A stretch of 64,000 nt of DNA from Pseudogemmobacter lacusdianii (GTDB taxonomy: Bacteria; Pseudomonadota; Alphaproteobacteria; Rhodobacterales; Rhodobacteraceae), in assembly GCF_030848395.1 (NCBI RefSeq), contig NZ_JAVDBT010000007.1:1-64000 (forward strand), in the 5' to 3' direction. Each line of letters opens with the position of its first letter. The stretch's first letter is position 1. The translations under genes were made by a program, and so were the position numbers. This document shows, in pieces, positions 61,831 through 64,000 of this stretch. The notes beneath the pieces are model-generated. The model did no database searches, was not told where the DNA came from, and worked only from the letters and a program-made list of their open reading frames with translations.

Positions 61831-63081
61831 TCACGCCGGTTGTGCCTGCACCCGCCGCTCGCGGATCGGCAGGTGAACCAGCGCCGAGAAAGCGCCAACG
61901 CCCACACCAATCCACCAGACCAAAGTGTAATCGCCGTTCAGGTCATACATTTTGCCGCCCAGCCAGACGCCCAAGAAGCCACCGATCTGGTGCGACAGGA
62001 AAACGAAGCCGTAAAGCGTGCCCATGTAGCGGATGCCGTAAAGATGCGCGACCAACCCCGAGGTCAGCGGCACGGTGGCCAGCCACAGTGAGCCCATGAC
62101 GGCCGAGAAGACCAAGACAGAAGTCGGCGTGATCGGCATCAGGATGAAGATCGCCGCTGCCAAAGTGCGGCCTGTATAGACCGCAAAAAGCAGGTATTTC
62201 TTCGAATAGCGGTTGCCCAGATAGCCCGCCGTCAGCGTGCCGATGATGTTGAAAAGCCCGATGACCGCGATCGACACCGCCCCAAGCCCCGAGGTGGTGG
62301 TGATGCCGATCATGCTGAGCATGCCTGCCGGATCAATCGGGCCGCAAAGCTCGGTCACGAAGGCCGGGAAATGCGCGGTGATAAAGGCCAGCTGATAGCC
62401 GCAAGAGAAAAAGCCAAGGAAAATCATGGTGTAGGACGGATCTTTGATCGCCCGCAGCAAGACCTCTCCCATGCTCTCTTGCAGCTCTTCCTTCGTTGCC
62501 AGTTTCGGCGAGCGGATGAAGGGCAAGGCAAAAAGCGTCAGCAGGATCACGCCCGCGAAAACCACAAAGACCGATTGCCAAACCATATGGTGCAGCAAGA
62601 ACTCGGCAAAGGGCGCGCCGATCACTTGGCCCGCCGAGCCTGCCGCCGTGGCAATTCCCAAAGCCATCGAGCGGTTTTCAGGCGACGAGGCGCGGCCCAC
62701 GATGGCCAAGATCACCCCAAAGCCGGTCCCCGCGATGCCAAAGCCCACCATCATCTCAAAAAGCTGCAACTGGCCCGGCGTGATCGCATAGGACGAAAGC
62801 ACCAAGCCGCCCGCATAAAGCAAAGCCCCGGCGATAATGGCTTTGCGGTCGCCAAAACGCTCGGCCACCATGCCAAAGAGCGGCTGGCCAATCCCCCAAG
62901 CCAAGTTCTGGATCGCAATCGCCAGACTGAACTCGGCCCTTGCCCAGTTGAAGTCCTCGGCAATTGGGATCTGGAACACACCAAAACTGGCCCGGATCGC
63001 AAAGCTCAGCATCAAGACAAGCGAGCCTGCAATCAGGACCGGGGTGAAAAGCGGGGCCGCGGATTGGGCCTTGGTCTGCAT
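61831..63081 (-). CDS. MFS transporter, monocarboxylate/oxalate-formate type
   Basis: A 416-residue twelve-segment facilitator. It starts RASFGVFQIPIAEDFNWARAEFSLA in parts (ASFGVFQIPI, EDFNWARAEF), a pattern seen in MCT- and OFA-like permeases for small carboxylates, and has the loop MVAERFGDRKA. AGGAG stands 6 bases before ATG 63081; the longer open frame to 63300 is not supported. Substrate unknown. It is upstream of a further MFS gene and downstream of the dgoK fragment, so a sugar-acid substrate is possible but unproven. Confidence 0.88.
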   Translation of the reverse strand: MQTKAQSAAPLFTPVLIAGSLVLMLSFAIRASFGVFQIPIAEDFNWARAEFSLAIAIQNLAWGIGQPLFGMVAERFGDRKAIIAGALLYAGGLVLSSYAITPGQLQLFEMMVGFGIAGTGFGVILAIVGRASSPENRSMALGIATAAGSAGQVIGAPFAEFLLHHMVWQSVFVVFAGVILLTLFALPFIRSPKLATKEELQESMGEVLLRAIKDPSYTMIFLGFFSCGYQLAFITAHFPAFVTELCGPIDPAGMLSMIGITTTSGLGAVSIAVIGLFNIIGTLTAGYLGNRYSKKYLLFAVYTGRTLAAAIFILMPITPTSVLVFSAVMGSLWLATVPLTSGLVAHLYGIRYMGTLYGFVFLSHQIGGFLGVWLGGKMYDLNGDYTLVWWIGVGVGAFSALVHLPIRERRVQAQPA

Positions 63082-63380
63082 GGGAGTCTCCTGCCGCGTC
63101 ACAGCAACGATGGGCAGAAAGTCCCGCCGCCGGCGCGTGGCCGGACCCTGCCTTGCAGGGCCGGAATGGTCAAATGCTGAATTGTGATGCAGACAATCCT
63201 CAGCGCCCGCCCCGGCTGAGCACCCCGGCCCCAGTTGCGCCTGCGATGTGGCGGGGTTTGGCTGGGAACAGAGTGCATATGAACAAGCCGCGCGGTGCAA
63301 AGCGGCGCGCCATATCGCATAGAAAACCGGCTCCCTACATCCAAACGCCTCGCGCTCTTAGTGATGGCGGACCGCTCCCC
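63082..63380. other. 299-bp gap between the MFS gene and dgoK
   Basis: No gene that I can support. A hairpin (CCGG-A-CCCTGC, loop CTT, GCAGGG-CCGG) lies at about 63142-63165. It may terminate dgoK transcription or belong to the leader of the MFS gene. Confidence 0.5.
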
Positions 63381-64000
63381 TTAGCGCAGGATCTGCGGCA
63401 CGAGCGTTGAAAGTCCAGCCAAGCTGCAGGCTTTCGCCTCCAGCACCCGCGTCTGCACGCCTTGCAGGGCCAAGGCGCGGGCATAATCGCCGCAAAGCGC
63501 CGCATCGCCGATCAATACCACCTCTTGTCCCAACCAGTAGGGCCGCGCTCCCGCCAGCTCCATTCCCAAGATATACCCCTTGAGCCGCGCCCCTGCCGCA
63601 GCCGAAGGCGCCCCCAAAACCGCCTCGGCATGCAGCGAGTATAGCCGCGCCGCCACCCGCTCGGGCCGCGACAGAGTTTCAGAGACGGCGATCTCAAAGC
63701 CATCGCCCTCAGCATGACGTGCAAAGCTGCCGCGATAAGCGGGATCGCCGGTCACCCATCCCATCAACGCCCCGCTGATCGAGGTCTGGAAGCTGACAAC
63801 CTCTCCCGCGCTGACATGCGCCCAGCGCGTCTCGGCTCCTGGCAGACAGATCACCCCATCAAACTGCGGCCAAAGCGCCAAAGCCCCGGCGATCCGGGTC
63901 TCATCGCCTTGCATCAGATCCACCGGCCGCGCCTGCCGCAGCCCCGGCACCGGATAGATTGCCAGCCGCGGATCGCTCGCCGTCAACCGCGCCAGACCAG
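63381..64000 (-). CDS. dgoK: 2-dehydro-3-deoxygalactonokinase, 5' part beyond the right edge
   Basis: The last 206 codons of a DgoK-type kinase, which phosphorylates 2-dehydro-3-deoxygalactonate in galactonate breakdown. The visible part contains IYPVPGLRQARPVDLMQGDETRIAG in parts (VPGLRQARPVDLM, GDETRIAG), ICLPGAETRWAHVSAGEVVSFQTSISG in parts (ICLPGAETRWAHV, FQTSISGAL) and YWLGQEVVLIGDAAL near the end, all typical of the family. The frame continues through the window edge, so the N-terminal ATP-binding portion is missing here. Neighbouring genes are MFS transporters, so a sugar-acid locus may lie to the right. Confidence 0.9.
   Translation of the reverse strand, partial: GLARLTASDPRLAIYPVPGLRQARPVDLMQGDETRIAGALALWPQFDGVICLPGAETRWAHVSAGEVVSFQTSISGALMGWVTGDPAYRGSFARHAEGDGFEIAVSETLSRPERVAARLYSLHAEAVLGAPSAAAGARLKGYILGMELAGARPYWLGQEVVLIGDAALCGDYARALALQGVQTRVLEAKACSLAGLSTLVPQILR

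Overview
The window looks like a piece of the core chromosome of a GC-rich alphaproteobacterium of the Rhodobacteraceae type. The evidence is the alphaproteobacterial pckA / chvI-chvG-hprK-rapZ-EIIA-HPr locus, an ethylmalonyl-CoA pathway dehydrogenase (Mcd), three neighbouring peptide deformylase genes before fmt, a pdxJ-acpS-lepB-rnc-era-recO cluster, and several conserved genes known mainly from this family (DUF6473, DUF1491, a HIG1-like membrane protein). I see no insertion sequence, prophage, integrase, CRISPR array, tRNA or rRNA. Base composition and codon use look even, so this reads as vertically inherited chromosome rather than an island.

Layout. 1-5.7 kb: the first 20 codons of tuf (leaving the window), a lipoprotein, an orphan cytochrome P450, parC and an SH3 protein. 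5.7-11.3 kb: an SDR, a HIG1-like protein, PduO-type cobalamin adenosyltransferase, etfBA, a DUF6473 protein and 3-hydroxybutyryl-CoA dehydrogenase. 11.4-18.9 kb: a phospholipid-type acyltransferase, then HPr, EIIA, RapZ, HprK, ChvG and ChvI on the minus strand, divergent from pckA. 19-22.3 kb: a TSUP transporter, a small secreted protein and mcd. 22.3-33.1 kb: a long minus-strand series of housekeeping genes (MFS, recO, membrane protein, DUF1491, era, rnc, lepB, acpS, pdxJ, DUF2062, rsh, rpoZ, folK). 33.3-37 kb: plus-strand NYN protein, YqaA, ispH, exported protein, rnhA, TRIC channel. 37-40 kb: fmt and three def genes, with one secreted-protein gene inserted on the opposite strand. 40-44.5 kb: MalY-type lyase, L,D-transpeptidase, a conserved unknown, cobD and a glycosyltransferase. 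44.9-48.3 kb: smc. 48.7-55 kb: lrgAB, an FMN reductase, then rppH-ctpA-envC-gpmI. 55-64 kb: transporters (two EamA, LysE, FUSC with a MarR regulator, two MFS), asd, and a dgoK gene cut by the right edge.

How the genes fit together. Several genes serve acetate or C2 assimilation: Mcd oxidises methylsuccinyl-CoA, ETF takes electrons from acyl-CoA dehydrogenases, the hydroxybutyryl-CoA dehydrogenase acts at the C4 level, PduO and CobD supply adenosylcobalamin (needed by the mutases of that pathway), and PckA drives gluconeogenesis under probable ChvG/ChvI and regulatory-PTS control. A second theme is envelope and division: EnvC, CtpA, L,D-transpeptidase, LrgAB and SMC.

The most useful unusual observations are: a family of palindromic elements in four convergent gene gaps, whose inner arms differ between loci but match within each locus; a third deformylase paralogue that has lost its catalytic and metal-binding residues; three operon junctions that use a TTGA stop-start overlap; a three-copy 16-bp tandem repeat that carries the mcd stop codon; and candidate operators in front of pckA, malY and the marR-FUSC pair. 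I did not find a clearly new multi-gene system.
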